This document shows, in pieces, positions 26,370 to 34,750 of a DNA stretch of 64,000 nucleotides. The stretch lies in contig JAFAZK010000280.1 in assembly GCA_019239825.1 (NCBI GenBank), forward strand, positions 1 to 64,000, written 5' to 3'. The DNA is from Verrucomicrobiota bacterium. Its GTDB lineage: Bacteria > Verrucomicrobiota > Verrucomicrobiia > Chthoniobacterales > JAFAMB01. The position numbers were made by a program, and so were the translations under genes. How positions within the stretch are numbered: the stretch's first letter is position 1; the number at the start of each line of letters is the position of its first letter. The notes below the pieces were generated by a model. That model made no database searches and had not been told where the DNA came from. It was given only the letters and a program-made list of their open reading frames with translations.

Positions 26370-27080
26370 TTATGAGGGTTGGTTTAATGCTTGAAGAATT
26401 TCGGGGTCGCGCACATCCGCCCACGAGCCTTTGATCTCGATGCCTGTTATCTTGAGACCCGCCTTGGCCGTTGCCCGAATCGCATCCGTCAGTTCGTATT
26501 CGCCTCTAGGTGATTTCTCTAGCTTGTCGATGAATGGGAAAATCGACGGTCGAAAAGCATAAAGACCGGCGTTGTACCAGTGGGTCTCTATCCCGTCGGC
26601 GTCCTGCTTTTCGCGCAGATCAATCAGCCGAAAATTTTCGTCCAGATAGACGGCGCCACCCTTGGAAACGTCGTGCAAGTACTTGACCGCGATCAACATT
26701 TCCTCGTCACCCAGGTCTCTGAGTTTTCGGTATATCTCTGGCTGTACCAAGATATCGCCGTAAATGAGCAGAAAGGGATGGTCGCGGGAGAACGGCTTGG
26801 CCAGGCTGACGACTCGGCCGGTGCCGTCCTGAGTCACCTGCTCGACATACTCAACGTGCAATCCGACCTTCTGCCCGTCACCAAAATAATCTTGGATCGC
26901 TTCTTTTCGGTAGCCGACGACGATCAAAACGTCTTCGATATCAGCCGAGCGTAATCCATCCAGGATATGATGCAGGATGGGTTTCCCGTGGACCTCGACC
27001 ATCGGTTTGGGAACCTCGTTCGTGAGTTCCCGCATCCGGGTCCCACGTCCTGCGGCTAGGATGACGGCTTTGGTGATCAT
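26370..27080 (-). CDS. Sugar-phosphate nucleotidyltransferase
   Basis: Enzyme of the NDP-sugar pyrophosphorylase type, 236 residues. AVILAAGRGTRMRELTNEVPKPMVEVHGKPILHHIL at the N-terminus is the nucleotide-binding signature; YGDILV, EYELTDAIRATAK and GSWADVRDPEIL follow. It lacks an extra C-terminal domain, so it is a stand-alone transferase for a glucose-1-P or similar substrate, exact sugar unknown. Confidence 0.85.
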   Translation of the reverse strand: MITKAVILAAGRGTRMRELTNEVPKPMVEVHGKPILHHILDGLRSADIEDVLIVVGYRKEAIQDYFGDGQKVGLHVEYVEQVTQDGTGRVVSLAKPFSRDHPFLLIYGDILVQPEIYRKLRDLGDEEMLIAVKYLHDVSKGGAVYLDENFRLIDLREKQDADGIETHWYNAGLYAFRPSIFPFIDKLEKSPRGEYELTDAIRATAKAGLKITGIEIKGSWADVRDPEILQALNQPS

Positions 27081-27103
27081 GTGCAGAACGCAGTCGAGAA
27101 ATG

Positions 27104-27312
27104 AACGGAGTTATTGGAGTTCTGGGGTGTTGGAGTATTGCGCTTTGTCAGAATTGCACCCCGCATCCGCGGGGTTGGGAGTGCTTTCAGGGTACATCGT
27201 CAAAAATCGCTTAACCGGCAGCTAAGACCCTGGAGCTTTGATCTTTTGCCCTCTCGGAGCATGCGACATCCATTAACCCCATTACTCCAGCACTCCGATA
27301 CTCCATCCCTCC
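27104..27312. repeat. Family D palindrome
   Basis: Left arm 27109-27140 has GGAGTTATTGGAGTTCTGGGG and GTTGGAGTATTG; right arm 27273-27312 has CCCCATTACTCCAGCACTCC and GATACTCCATCCC. GAATTGCACCCCGCATCC lies between. Gap between the nucleotidyltransferase and aminotransferase genes. Confidence 0.6.
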
Positions 27313-27314
27313 GT

Positions 27315-28502
27315 TTATTCTGCCCCGAGCTTTTGCACGTACGTCTCGATCCGGTTCATCGCCTCTTGGAGCTTTACTAGGCTAGTGGCGAAACAGCAGC
27401 GCGCGAAGCCTTCCCCGGATTCCCCAAAGGCGCTTCCCGGTACGACGGCAACCTTCATCTCTTTCAAAAGACCTAAACAGAACTCGAGGCTCGTCCGCTT
27501 GGTCGGGCGAATATCCGGAAACACGTAAAAAGCGCCTTTCGGCGAATGGCAGGGCAATCCGATCTCGTTTAACCGGCTAACCACGAGATTTCGCCGGCGC
27601 TGATAATCGTTCCGCATTTCTTCCACTTCTCTGGCGCAATTATCCAGAGCTTCAATGGCCGCCTCCTGTGACATGATTGAAGCGCACATAATGGCGTATT
27701 GATGAACCTTCATCATCGCCTCAATGATCGGGGCAGGCGCGCAGGCGTAACCAACGCGAAATCCGGTCATAGCGAAGGATTTGGAGCAACCGTTCAGCAG
27801 AATCGTTCGCTCGCGCATTCCAGGTAGACTGGCGAGAGAAACATGCTGGACTCCGTCATAGGTTAACTCAGAGTAAATCTCGTCTGCCAACACGATGATG
27901 TCATGCTGGCGGCAAACTGCGGCGATCGAACGGAGTTCCTCAAATGATAAAACGCCGCCGGTCGGATTTGTCGGGAAGCTAAGCAACAAAGCCTTAGTGC
28001 GGGGAGTGATCTTCGACTCAAGATCGGTCGCTGACAGGCTGAAGCCATTCTCGGCACGAGTAGAGACGGAAACCGGTTTGCCCCCGGCCAAGACAATGCT
28101 CGGGTTGTACGACACGTAACTTGGCTCGTGATAGATGATCTCGTCACCTGGATTCACGATTGCTCGCAGAGCTAGATCGAGTGCTTCGGAGACACCAACG
28201 GTTACCAGCACTTCACGCTTCGCATCGTAATCGACGTGGTACCGCCGCGAAAGATACGAAGCGATGGACTCTCGGAGCCGAGGCAAACCGAGATTCGACG
28301 TGTAGCCGGTTTTTCCCTTCTCCATCGCAAAGATTGCCGCCTCGCGAATTCGCCAAGGAGTAACGTAGTCCGGTTCGCCGATTCCGAGCGAAATGACATC
28401 GGTCATCGATTGGACCACCTCGAAAAAGTCCCTGATACCGGACTTTGGGATGGCCGAAACTTGATCCGCGATGAATCTGGAAAAATCCTGAGGAGGATTC
28501 AT
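27315..28502 (-). CDS. PLP-dependent class I/II aminotransferase
   Basis: Fold-type I transaminase, 395 residues. PLP contacts are visible: GVSEALDLALRAI, SFPTNPTGGVLS, Asp/Tyr in VLADEIYSELTYDG and the Schiff-base Lys in NGCSKSFAMTGFRVGY. The overall pattern is that of aspartate or aromatic aminotransferases of the PatA-like group. It overlaps the Lrp-type regulator gene by four bases, so the regulator likely controls or responds to this amino-acid step. Substrate not assigned. Confidence 0.88.
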   Translation of the reverse strand: MNPPQDFSRFIADQVSAIPKSGIRDFFEVVQSMTDVISLGIGEPDYVTPWRIREAAIFAMEKGKTGYTSNLGLPRLRESIASYLSRRYHVDYDAKREVLVTVGVSEALDLALRAIVNPGDEIIYHEPSYVSYNPSIVLAGGKPVSVSTRAENGFSLSATDLESKITPRTKALLLSFPTNPTGGVLSFEELRSIAAVCRQHDIIVLADEIYSELTYDGVQHVSLASLPGMRERTILLNGCSKSFAMTGFRVGYACAPAPIIEAMMKVHQYAIMCASIMSQEAAIEALDNCAREVEEMRNDYQRRRNLVVSRLNEIGLPCHSPKGAFYVFPDIRPTKRTSLEFCLGLLKEMKVAVVPGSAFGESGEGFARCCFATSLVKLQEAMNRIETYVQKLGAE

Positions 28503-28978
28503 GGCGTAACCGGCAATCGCTCAACGGGAGGCGGTTCACTGAGCAGTACTCCGTTTTGTTTGTAAGTCTTCAATCGGAAACGAGTGGCTGTGGCAATCAC
28601 GCCTTCTACGGTGCTTAGCTTCTCCGAAACGAAATGGGCGATCTGCCTCAGGTTTCCTCCTTCCACGATAACCGCTAGATCGTAGCCACCACTCATTAGC
28701 CAGCAACTTTTTACTTCGTCAAATCGGGCAATACGTTGGGCCAGGCGATCGAACCCGCCACCTCGTTCCGGTGTGATCCGCACTTCGATATAAGCGGTGA
28801 CGGCATCGACATCGAGCTTCTCTGGGTCGACGACCGCTTGATAAGCCAGGATAACGCCGTTCTTCTCGTAGTCGGCGATCTTCTGCTGAATTTCGGGAAT
28901 TGGCAGTCCGAGGAGTTTACTTAGTTCGCTGAGAGACAGTTTTGAGTTCTGCTGCAGAAGTTCGAGCAAATGGTCCAT
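28499..28978 (-). CDS. Lrp/AsnC-family transcriptional regulator
   Basis: 159-residue regulator: N-terminal winged helix (LLELLQQNSKLSLSELSKLLGLPIPEIQQKIADYEKNGVILAYQAVV) and a C-terminal RAM domain (VTAYIEVRIT, VKSCWLMSGGYDLAVIVEGGN). Such proteins sense amino acids as octamers. It is the first gene of a two-gene unit with the aminotransferase. Confidence 0.92.
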   Translation of the reverse strand: MDHLLELLQQNSKLSLSELSKLLGLPIPEIQQKIADYEKNGVILAYQAVVDPEKLDVDAVTAYIEVRITPERGGGFDRLAQRIARFDEVKSCWLMSGGYDLAVIVEGGNLRQIAHFVSEKLSTVEGVIATATRFRLKTYKQNGVLLSEPPPVERLPVTP

Positions 28979-29024
28979 TGATGAGTGGCAGGTCGACGGG
29001 AGGTTAAGGCGCTAAGGGGTGTTG

Positions 29025-29186
29025 GCTCAAAAGTAATCAGTAACCAGGAAGCAGTAATCAGTAGTTTCGACCGCTGCCCAAAGCCCTCGGACGAAGCTTC
29101 TCGGCCGTTTGCTGATGATAGAATGGACTGATTACTGACACACTGCTTACCGCTTACTGCTTACTGCTTACTGGTTACTGGTCACG
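29025..29186. repeat. Family D palindrome, GTAATCA and GCAGTAA words
   Basis: Left arm AAAAGTAATCAGTAACCAGGAAGCAGTAATCAGTAG (29028-29064); right arm from 29129 reads GACTGATTACTGACAC, ACTGCTTACCGCTTACTGC and TTACTGGTTACTGGTCACGG. The order of the mixed words is mirrored between the arms. Ends at the phosphofructokinase stop. Confidence 0.75.
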
Positions 29187-29189
29187 GCC

Positions 29190-30278
29190 CTATTGGTCCC
29201 CAAAACTAATATCCACGGACCGCGCCATTTCTACCAGCTGGTTGTTTGGATCGACCACGCGCAGCTGGTGGACTGCGTCTGCGATAGGTACATCAGCAAT
29301 CTCGTAATGTTGGTAGCTCACCATCCGGCCGAATTTTTCTTCCTGGATCAGATTCACTGCTTTCACGCCGAAACGCGTTGCCAGGATCCGATCGAGTGGA
29401 CCTGGGGTCCCGCCGCGCTGCAAATGCCCCAGAATGCAGTAGCGAGTCTCTTTCCCGGTACGTTCCGCTATTTGCTGGGCTACGATCTCGCCGACTCCTC
29501 CAAAATGATGTTCAGCGCCCTGTTTCGCCTGGTAGTGCTGGATGCCGTCTTTGGGGCGAGCGCCTTCCGCCACGACGATCATGGTGCTTTGGTAGCCGTC
29601 TGCGTCGCGCCTACGGACGACGTCCGCAACTTTTTCCCAGTCGAACGGGATCTCCGGTAGCAAAACAATATCGGCGCCTCCGCTGATTCCGCCGTGAAGA
29701 GCAATCCAACCGGCATGCCGCCCCATTACCTCGAGCACCATCGCCCGCTTATGACTGGCCGCAGTCGAGTGCAGACGATCGAGTGCATCCGTTACGCAGC
29801 TAACCGCTGAGTAAAAACCGAACGTCATCGCCGTCGCTTCCAAGTCGTTGTCGATCGTTTTCGGTACGCCGATCACGGAAAAGCCTTGTTCGTAAAGCTG
29901 GAGGGCGGTCGTCAAAGAACCGTCCCCACCCACCACAATCAGGCCCTCTATGCCAAGCTCTGCGAGGGTCGCCCGAGCGCTCTCGATTACCTCTTTTGGC
30001 ACCGTCGTTTTTTCGCCGCTGCCGACTTTGGCAACAAAATGTCCTTTGTTCGTGGTACCGAGGATCGTGCCGCCCAGTTGCATGATTCCGGCGGTCGTGG
30101 CCCGGTCGAGGATTGAATACTGGCAGGGAGGAAGCAACCCTTCGAACCCATCTCGAAAACCGATAACTTGCCAGTTCAGTTTTTCCGCTGCCTTGGTAAC
30201 GCCGCGGAGCACGGCATTTAAGCCGGGACAGTCTCCACCGCTTGTCAGTATGCCGATTCTCCTCTGGTACATAAGCAA
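29190..30278 (-). CDS. 6-phosphofructokinase (PfkA family)
   Basis: Phosphorylates fructose-6-phosphate in glycolysis. RIGILTSGGDCPGLNAVLRG at the start, VVGGDGSLTTA, PKTIDNDLEATAMTFGF with catalytic Asp, MVLEVMGRHAGWIAL, LPEIPFDWEK and ILGHLQRGGTPGPLDRILATRFG are present; 362 residues. The residue pair that discriminates phosphoryl donors is mixed: Gly in GGDGS as in ATP enzymes, Lys in PKTIDND as in pyrophosphate enzymes; actinobacterial group III ATP enzymes share this pairing. It starts one base from the PBP-like gene stop. ATP use is more likely, not certain. Confidence 0.9.
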   Translation of the reverse strand: MLMYQRRIGILTSGGDCPGLNAVLRGVTKAAEKLNWQVIGFRDGFEGLLPPCQYSILDRATTAGIMQLGGTILGTTNKGHFVAKVGSGEKTTVPKEVIESARATLAELGIEGLIVVGGDGSLTTALQLYEQGFSVIGVPKTIDNDLEATAMTFGFYSAVSCVTDALDRLHSTAASHKRAMVLEVMGRHAGWIALHGGISGGADIVLLPEIPFDWEKVADVVRRRDADGYQSTMIVVAEGARPKDGIQHYQAKQGAEHHFGGVGEIVAQQIAERTGKETRYCILGHLQRGGTPGPLDRILATRFGVKAVNLIQEEKFGRMVSYQHYEIADVPIADAVHQLRVVDPNNQLVEMARSVDISFGDQ

Positions 30279-31220
30279 TCAGTGCTTCGAAGTCTGTGTG
30301 GGTCTGCCGGCCGCGGCCCACTGGTCGTATAAACCCCAGGCTCTCCCTAAAAGTTGCTGCGCTACGGAAAACCGGTCGGCTGCTCCCAATATCACGATAT
30401 CAACCCGCCGGGGAGTAACATAAGTCGTCTCGCCTTCTTTGCGAATCTCCGGGTCTCTTTGGGAAGACAGGGCGATACACTGCCCGGCCCTAGCCGTGGT
30501 ACCGGTCTTAACGCCGTCGATTCCGTTGCTGCCCACTAATTCATTCGTGTTTCGCAGCAAATATCCTAGGTTCTGGCCGCCGCGACTGAAATTGACCTTC
30601 CGTTCCTTTTGAGAGACGTAAAAACGAAAACCGGCGTCGTTCATCGCGTAAGCGACGAGCTTCACCACGTCGGCGGCCGTCGAGTAAGGCTGCGGCCCTT
30701 TCTCGGGTTCTATGCCGTCGGGATTCACGAAGAGCGTCTTTTCCATACCCAATTGACGGGCTAACGCATTCATTTGGGTAACGAAGGCTTCGGTGGCCCC
30801 GAGTTCGCTTAAGGATCCTGCTGCGCGCGCCCGCAGCGAAGCACCGACGGTATAGGCCAAGGCATAAGCGGCTGTCCCGTCGGACTCCATCATCGCGGAG
30901 TAAATGAGATCGCGATAGCTCATCTGATCGTCGGGCTGAAGCCCGATCGGATTAGTGCCATATGGGCGAATTGCCTGGGGCGGAACGGAAATCAGTTGGC
31001 TTAGATCGGTCCCGGTGCTCGCTGCCCAATCCAAAACTACTTTGGCGGTCGCGATCTTGGTGAGGCTAGCGATCTGGCGTTTCTGATCGCCTTTATATGA
31101 TTCAAGAATGTAACCGCTGGTATGATCCGCGAGAACGTAGGCGGCCGCCAACTGCGCCTTCACCCCAATGGGCAATAAGGCTGCAACCAACAGAATAGAA
31201 GTCCGAACGAGTGCTACCAT
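30279..31220 (-). CDS. D-alanyl-D-alanine carboxypeptidase-like serine hydrolase
   Basis: Penicillin-binding-protein fold of the PBP5/DacA family acting on peptidoglycan stem peptides. N-terminal signal peptide (VRTSILLVAALLPIGVKAQ), then nucleophile motif SLTK near residue 52 and KTG in DGVKTGTTARAGQ near residue 240. The middle motif, normally Ser-x-Asn (often SGN), reads SDG in MMESDGTAAYALA. 313 residues, no C-terminal membrane anchor seen. The missing Asn makes normal activity uncertain. Confidence 0.85.
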   Translation of the reverse strand: MVALVRTSILLVAALLPIGVKAQLAAAYVLADHTSGYILESYKGDQKRQIASLTKIATAKVVLDWAASTGTDLSQLISVPPQAIRPYGTNPIGLQPDDQMSYRDLIYSAMMESDGTAAYALAYTVGASLRARAAGSLSELGATEAFVTQMNALARQLGMEKTLFVNPDGIEPEKGPQPYSTAADVVKLVAYAMNDAGFRFYVSQKERKVNFSRGGQNLGYLLRNTNELVGSNGIDGVKTGTTARAGQCIALSSQRDPEIRKEGETTYVTPRRVDIVILGAADRFSVAQQLLGRAWGLYDQWAAAGRPTQTSKH

Positions 31221-31272
31221 GGTGGAAATCGCGCTCAGTTTATGGAGGAGTTCGAGGAGTTCAAGGGCGCAT

Positions 31273-31540
31273 GGTAGGGCGAGGCTTCAGAAAGACCGAA
31301 AAAGGGTCGCAAGGCAAAATGACGGTTCGGTCTATCGCGAGCATCATCGCAGAGCGGCCGAGCCTTGGGTTGCGCATCCCCCGACTCCGACTTCGCCAGT
31401 TTTCCAGCTTTGACAGTTTGATGATCGAACACGGCTACGTCGGACACATCGGCAGCTTTTGGGTGTTTCGTGCTATATAGCGTCGAAACGCGATCTCGCG
31501 TTGCGGCCACCGTTAGCTCTTTCGGGAGCCTCGCCCTACC
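31273..31540. repeat. Family B palindrome, copy 2
   Basis: GGTAGGGCGAGGCTTCAGAAAG at the left is mirrored by CTTTCGGGAGCCTCGCCCTACC at the right; an inner match pairs GTCTATCGCGAGCATC-type sequence loosely. GAGGAGTTCGAGGAGTTCAAGG (family D) precedes it at 31241. The gap 31221-31586 has no gene. Confidence 0.65.
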
Positions 31541-31586
31541 ACCTCCACTTGGACTCCTTCGAGTAGTCATTTTGGCGCGAAGGTTG

Positions 31587-32036
31587 CTAAGTCGGGGCTG
31601 CCAGTTTTGGAGCATTGCTTGGGTTCCATGGGTTGGTTTTGAAATGGGCGTGTTCCAGAGCCCCGATTTGCGAATCGCAGAGGCCAAGGATTTGATCGAC
31701 CTTTAGGCCGAGGTACTCCGAAGGGAACAGCTTCAGGTTTTTTTTGGCCAGTTTGAAGAGTCGCCAGGCCGGATGTAGCCGGCGACCGTCGGTGGGATGC
31801 AAAGGTCGGTGAAACTGTTTCTGTAAGTGCACGAATGCTCCCGCTAGTTGAATGAGCCCTTTGTAAAAAGCGGCTTCTGGCCCCTCAGTTTGGAGCCAGA
31901 TGTGTTCCAATAAATCGTGCGCTTGGTAGTATTCCTGCCGATTAAAAAGCAAGAAATAGCCTCGGAAATAAACATCATCTTCATCCCCGATGGCGAGTTC
32001 GCGGGCCAAGGCTTCAATCCGATCTCCTTTCTTCAT
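31587..32036 (-). CDS. DUF309 domain protein
   Basis: 149 residues, all-helical. DUF309 pattern: YFLLFNRQEYYQAHDLLEHIWLQTEGPEAAFYKGLIQLAGAFVHLQK, containing the conserved Glu/His helix pair. Function unknown. The C-terminal 25 residues (FKTNPWNPSNAPKLAAPT) are disordered-looking. Divergent from the CNNM pair. Confidence 0.85.
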   Translation of the reverse strand: MKKGDRIEALARELAIGDEDDVYFRGYFLLFNRQEYYQAHDLLEHIWLQTEGPEAAFYKGLIQLAGAFVHLQKQFHRPLHPTDGRRLHPAWRLFKLAKKNLKLFPSEYLGLKVDQILGLCDSQIGALEHAHFKTNPWNPSNAPKLAAPT

Positions 32037-32340
32037 GCGTGACCTCTGATCCTAACCCAGCAGAACCACAGCTGAAAGCGTATCGTCAACCCTTCTGCTG
32101 GCGCCGGAGTGAGCGGACAGCAGCGCGGGTTCGCCGGCTTAATGTCCCTTTGAATAGGAACTTCACGGTTTATTTAAAGAGAGTTTGATCGGAAATTTCA
32201 AGAGTGCGGAATTTTTCTTGGTATCCTGACTAAGCAAACAGACAATGCGACAGATGCCTCTAGCCTGCAAAATGCAAAAATCAGCTGGTAGATTCAGAGG
32301 CCCGACAGCTGCTGTATGAGCAATGCAGGCTGAAGGACTT
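32037..32340. other. Intergenic divergent region
   Basis: About 300 bases between the divergent DUF309 and CNNM genes, so promoters for both should lie here, but I could not pick convincing -35/-10 pairs. No repeat family member is seen. Confidence 0.5.
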
Positions 32341-33603
32341 ATGCCATTGGACCTAGCCCTAGTCGCAGTTGCCGGTCTCATAATACTGGCGGTTTTGTCG
32401 GCTTTTATCTCGGGAATCGAGACGGCGCTTTTCTCGATCCGGGAATGGCGATTGCATCGTTGGCGGAAGGAGGATCCGAAACGAGTCGAGCAATTCGAGC
32501 GCCTGATGAAGAACCCCAGAGAGGTGCTTAGCGTAATCCTGCTGGTAGACACCATAGTAAATATTTTACTGATCGTTCTCACCGTTGCGATCGTCACGTC
32601 GATTACGATTCCAGTCCCTTACTGGGTCAAGACGTTGTTCCTGTTTACGCTGATCGTCGTCGCCTGCGACCTAGTGCCGAAGATGTTGGCGTTGCGTGAC
32701 CCATTTCGATTCGCGCGGCAAGCGATCATGCTCTTGCGATTTTTGCTGCCGGTCTTCGGCCCCCTGTCTCGACTTACCCAACGAGCATCTGAAGTCATTG
32801 CCAGTTTTTTCCTGCCGACGAAGCTTGAAAGAGCCGAGCAATTCAATGATGAGGAACTCATTGCCCTCGTAGAATTGAGTGCCGAACAGGGCCAGCTTCG
32901 GGCGGACGAGCAAGAGATGATCGAGGCGATCATCAAACTGGGAAACAAGTCCGTCAAAGATTGTATGACGCCTCGGGTTGATGCTTTTTTTATCAGCGAT
33001 TCAATGACGAATGAAGAGGTCATCCAGCAACTCCGAATCAAACGCCGTGATCGGGTGCCGGTTTTTGGCGATAGCCCTGACGAAATTTTAGGCATCTTGG
33101 ATGTCAAAGCTTTTCTAGCCGATCCGTCCGAACATTATGCGGAGAAGGTCGATGTCCCGTCGTTTGTGCCGGAGACCATGCGCGCTTTGGATCTATTGCG
33201 CGCATTCTTAAAGCATCCCCAAAGATTGGCGATCGTGATCGACGAATTCGGCGGCACGGAAGGGGTCGTCACCATGAGCGATATTCTGGACGAGATCCTG
33301 GCTGATGTGGCGCCGCGAGGAGATGAAGAACTCTATCTTGAGGAGTTAGGCGATGGCGCTTGGTTAGCGTGCGGCAGCGTTCGTTTGGAAGACCTCGAGG
33401 AAGCGCTGCATCTTGATTTTGACACCGAAGAATTCGACACCCTCAACGGTCTGATTTTCAATCGCCTCGGGTATGTGCCGCGTTCCGGAGAGAAGGTGCA
33501 AGTGCCGCCATTGGACCTGGAAGTTCGCGAAAGTACTCGCCGGCGAGTGGTCGAAGTGAAACTGCGGCGTCTGGAGAAAAAGGAGGCTGCGCAGGCGGCA
33601 TGA
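32341..33603 (+). CDS. CNNM/CBS-domain membrane protein (CorC/HlyC type), first of pair
   Basis: Three or four membrane helices of the DUF21/CNNM domain (AGLIILAVLSAFISGIETALFSI, EVLSVILLVDTIVNILLIVLTVAIV), a CBS pair from about residue 205 (VKDCMTPRVDAFFISDSMTNEEVIQQL, ILGILDVKAFLADP) and a C-terminal CorC_HlyC domain (DTLNGLIFNRLGYVPRSGEKVQV). The family is linked to Mg2+ or other cation export; often mislabelled hemolysin. I start at ATG 32341 because GAAGGA precedes it; 32323 is an alternative. Overlaps the next gene by four bases. Confidence 0.88.
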   Translation: MPLDLALVAVAGLIILAVLSAFISGIETALFSIREWRLHRWRKEDPKRVEQFERLMKNPREVLSVILLVDTIVNILLIVLTVAIVTSITIPVPYWVKTLFLFTLIVVACDLVPKMLALRDPFRFARQAIMLLRFLLPVFGPLSRLTQRASEVIASFFLPTKLERAEQFNDEELIALVELSAEQGQLRADEQEMIEAIIKLGNKSVKDCMTPRVDAFFISDSMTNEEVIQQLRIKRRDRVPVFGDSPDEILGILDVKAFLADPSEHYAEKVDVPSFVPETMRALDLLRAFLKHPQRLAIVIDEFGGTEGVVTMSDILDEILADVAPRGDEELYLEELGDGAWLACGSVRLEDLEEALHLDFDTEEFDTLNGLIFNRLGYVPRSGEKVQVPPLDLEVRESTRRRVVEVKLRRLEKKEAAQAA

Positions 33604-34547
33604 CCTGGCTTTTATTCATCGTTTGCCTGGCAGTTTCATTTGTCTTTTCGGGGACCGAAGCGGGTTTGCTGTCGCTTAATCGGTTGCGGTTGAGGCAATT
33701 ATCGCGGAGCGGGGATGCACACGCAGTCCGCCTCTGGCGCCTGGTAGAGGAACCGTCCCGCCTATTTATCACCGTCCTCTGCGTTACCGGTCTCGCAAAT
33801 ATCATTGCGGTCCTGATCCTGACTTCCTGGTTCGTGCACGAGTTTAAAGGGTGGGGATATCTCTGCACCATTCTAGTCGCTTTTCCGATCTTTTTGATTG
33901 TGACCGAGATGTTGCCGAAGTCGTTTTTCCGGCGCTTTCCGTACCAGGCTCTTGCCTCTATTGCCGTGCTCCTGGAGATAGCTTCTTTGGTGTTGACCCC
34001 GTTGATGGCCGCCGGCTCATGGTGCGCAGTTCACATTTTCCGGCTGAAGCGGCCACAGGAAGTTTTCGTGGCGCGAGAAGACCTGAAGTCGGTGACGAAG
34101 TCGATCGAAAAAATGGGGATATTGAGCAGCATCGAACGTCAGATGATCCACAACGTGGTCGATTTTCGTGCCGTGCGGGTCAAGGACGTGATGATTAAAC
34201 GTGACCGGGTAGTGACGTTAAGAATTGGGACGCCGGTGGAGGAGGTGATCAAGACCTTCTTACAGACTCGTTTCGACTCTTTGCCTCTGGCGAACGACCG
34301 AGGCGAGATCGTTGGTTTAATCAACGCGTTCGATGTAATCCTGGACAAAAAGCCCGGTGAGAATGCCGACGCTTATCTGCACCGCATGTTAGTCGTGCGC
34401 GAAGATGAGCCCGCGTCGCTGGCATTACACCGGTTGAGAGCAGCGTTTCCGCAGACGCTCGCACTGGTGGTCGACGGTGAGGACCACCCGATCGGCGTGG
34501 TCGGCATCGAGGATCTGTTGGGGCCGTTAGTGAAGACGGTGGGGTAG
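33600..34547 (+). CDS. CNNM/CBS-domain membrane protein, second of pair
   Basis: 315 residues with the same plan as the preceding gene but shorter: CNNM membrane part (FIVCLAVSFVFSGTEAGLLSLNRLRLRQL, then TGLANIIAVLILTSW), CBS pair (VKDVMIKRDRVVTLRIGTPVEEVIKTF; LVVREDEPASLALHRL) and no CorC_HlyC domain. The two overlapping genes probably form a hetero-oligomer, as CNNM proteins act as dimers. Confidence 0.86.
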   Translation: MTWLLFIVCLAVSFVFSGTEAGLLSLNRLRLRQLSRSGDAHAVRLWRLVEEPSRLFITVLCVTGLANIIAVLILTSWFVHEFKGWGYLCTILVAFPIFLIVTEMLPKSFFRRFPYQALASIAVLLEIASLVLTPLMAAGSWCAVHIFRLKRPQEVFVAREDLKSVTKSIEKMGILSSIERQMIHNVVDFRAVRVKDVMIKRDRVVTLRIGTPVEEVIKTFLQTRFDSLPLANDRGEIVGLINAFDVILDKKPGENADAYLHRMLVVREDEPASLALHRLRAAFPQTLALVVDGEDHPIGVVGIEDLLGPLVKTVG

Positions 34548-34735
34548 GGCGTGTCGGCGGTGTGACAAGATAATTTCGCAGGTCGTAAAGATGATCGATC
34601 AAGCAGACCGCTGGATTATCAATCCCACGCCCGTTAAGCGGCGTTCAGCGCGGGAGGGAGCATACGCGCCCAGACGCCGAAACGCCCGTACGCCGACACG
34701 CCTATACGCCCCTTGAACTCCGGGAACTCCTCCAA
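34544..34735. repeat. Family D-like palindrome with GGCGT words
   Basis: GGGCGTGTCGGCGGTGTG at 34547 is mirrored by ACGCCGAAACGCCCGTACGCCGACACGCC near 34675-34708, and CTTGAACTCCGGGAACTCC follows. Lies between the CNNM pair and the reductase gene. Confidence 0.5.
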
Positions 34736-34750
34736 TACTGTTGTCGGTTT

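Noticed and set aside
32341..34547. Hemolysins
   Set aside because: The common label comes from TlyC/HlyC; domains are CNNM plus CBS, typical of cation transport.
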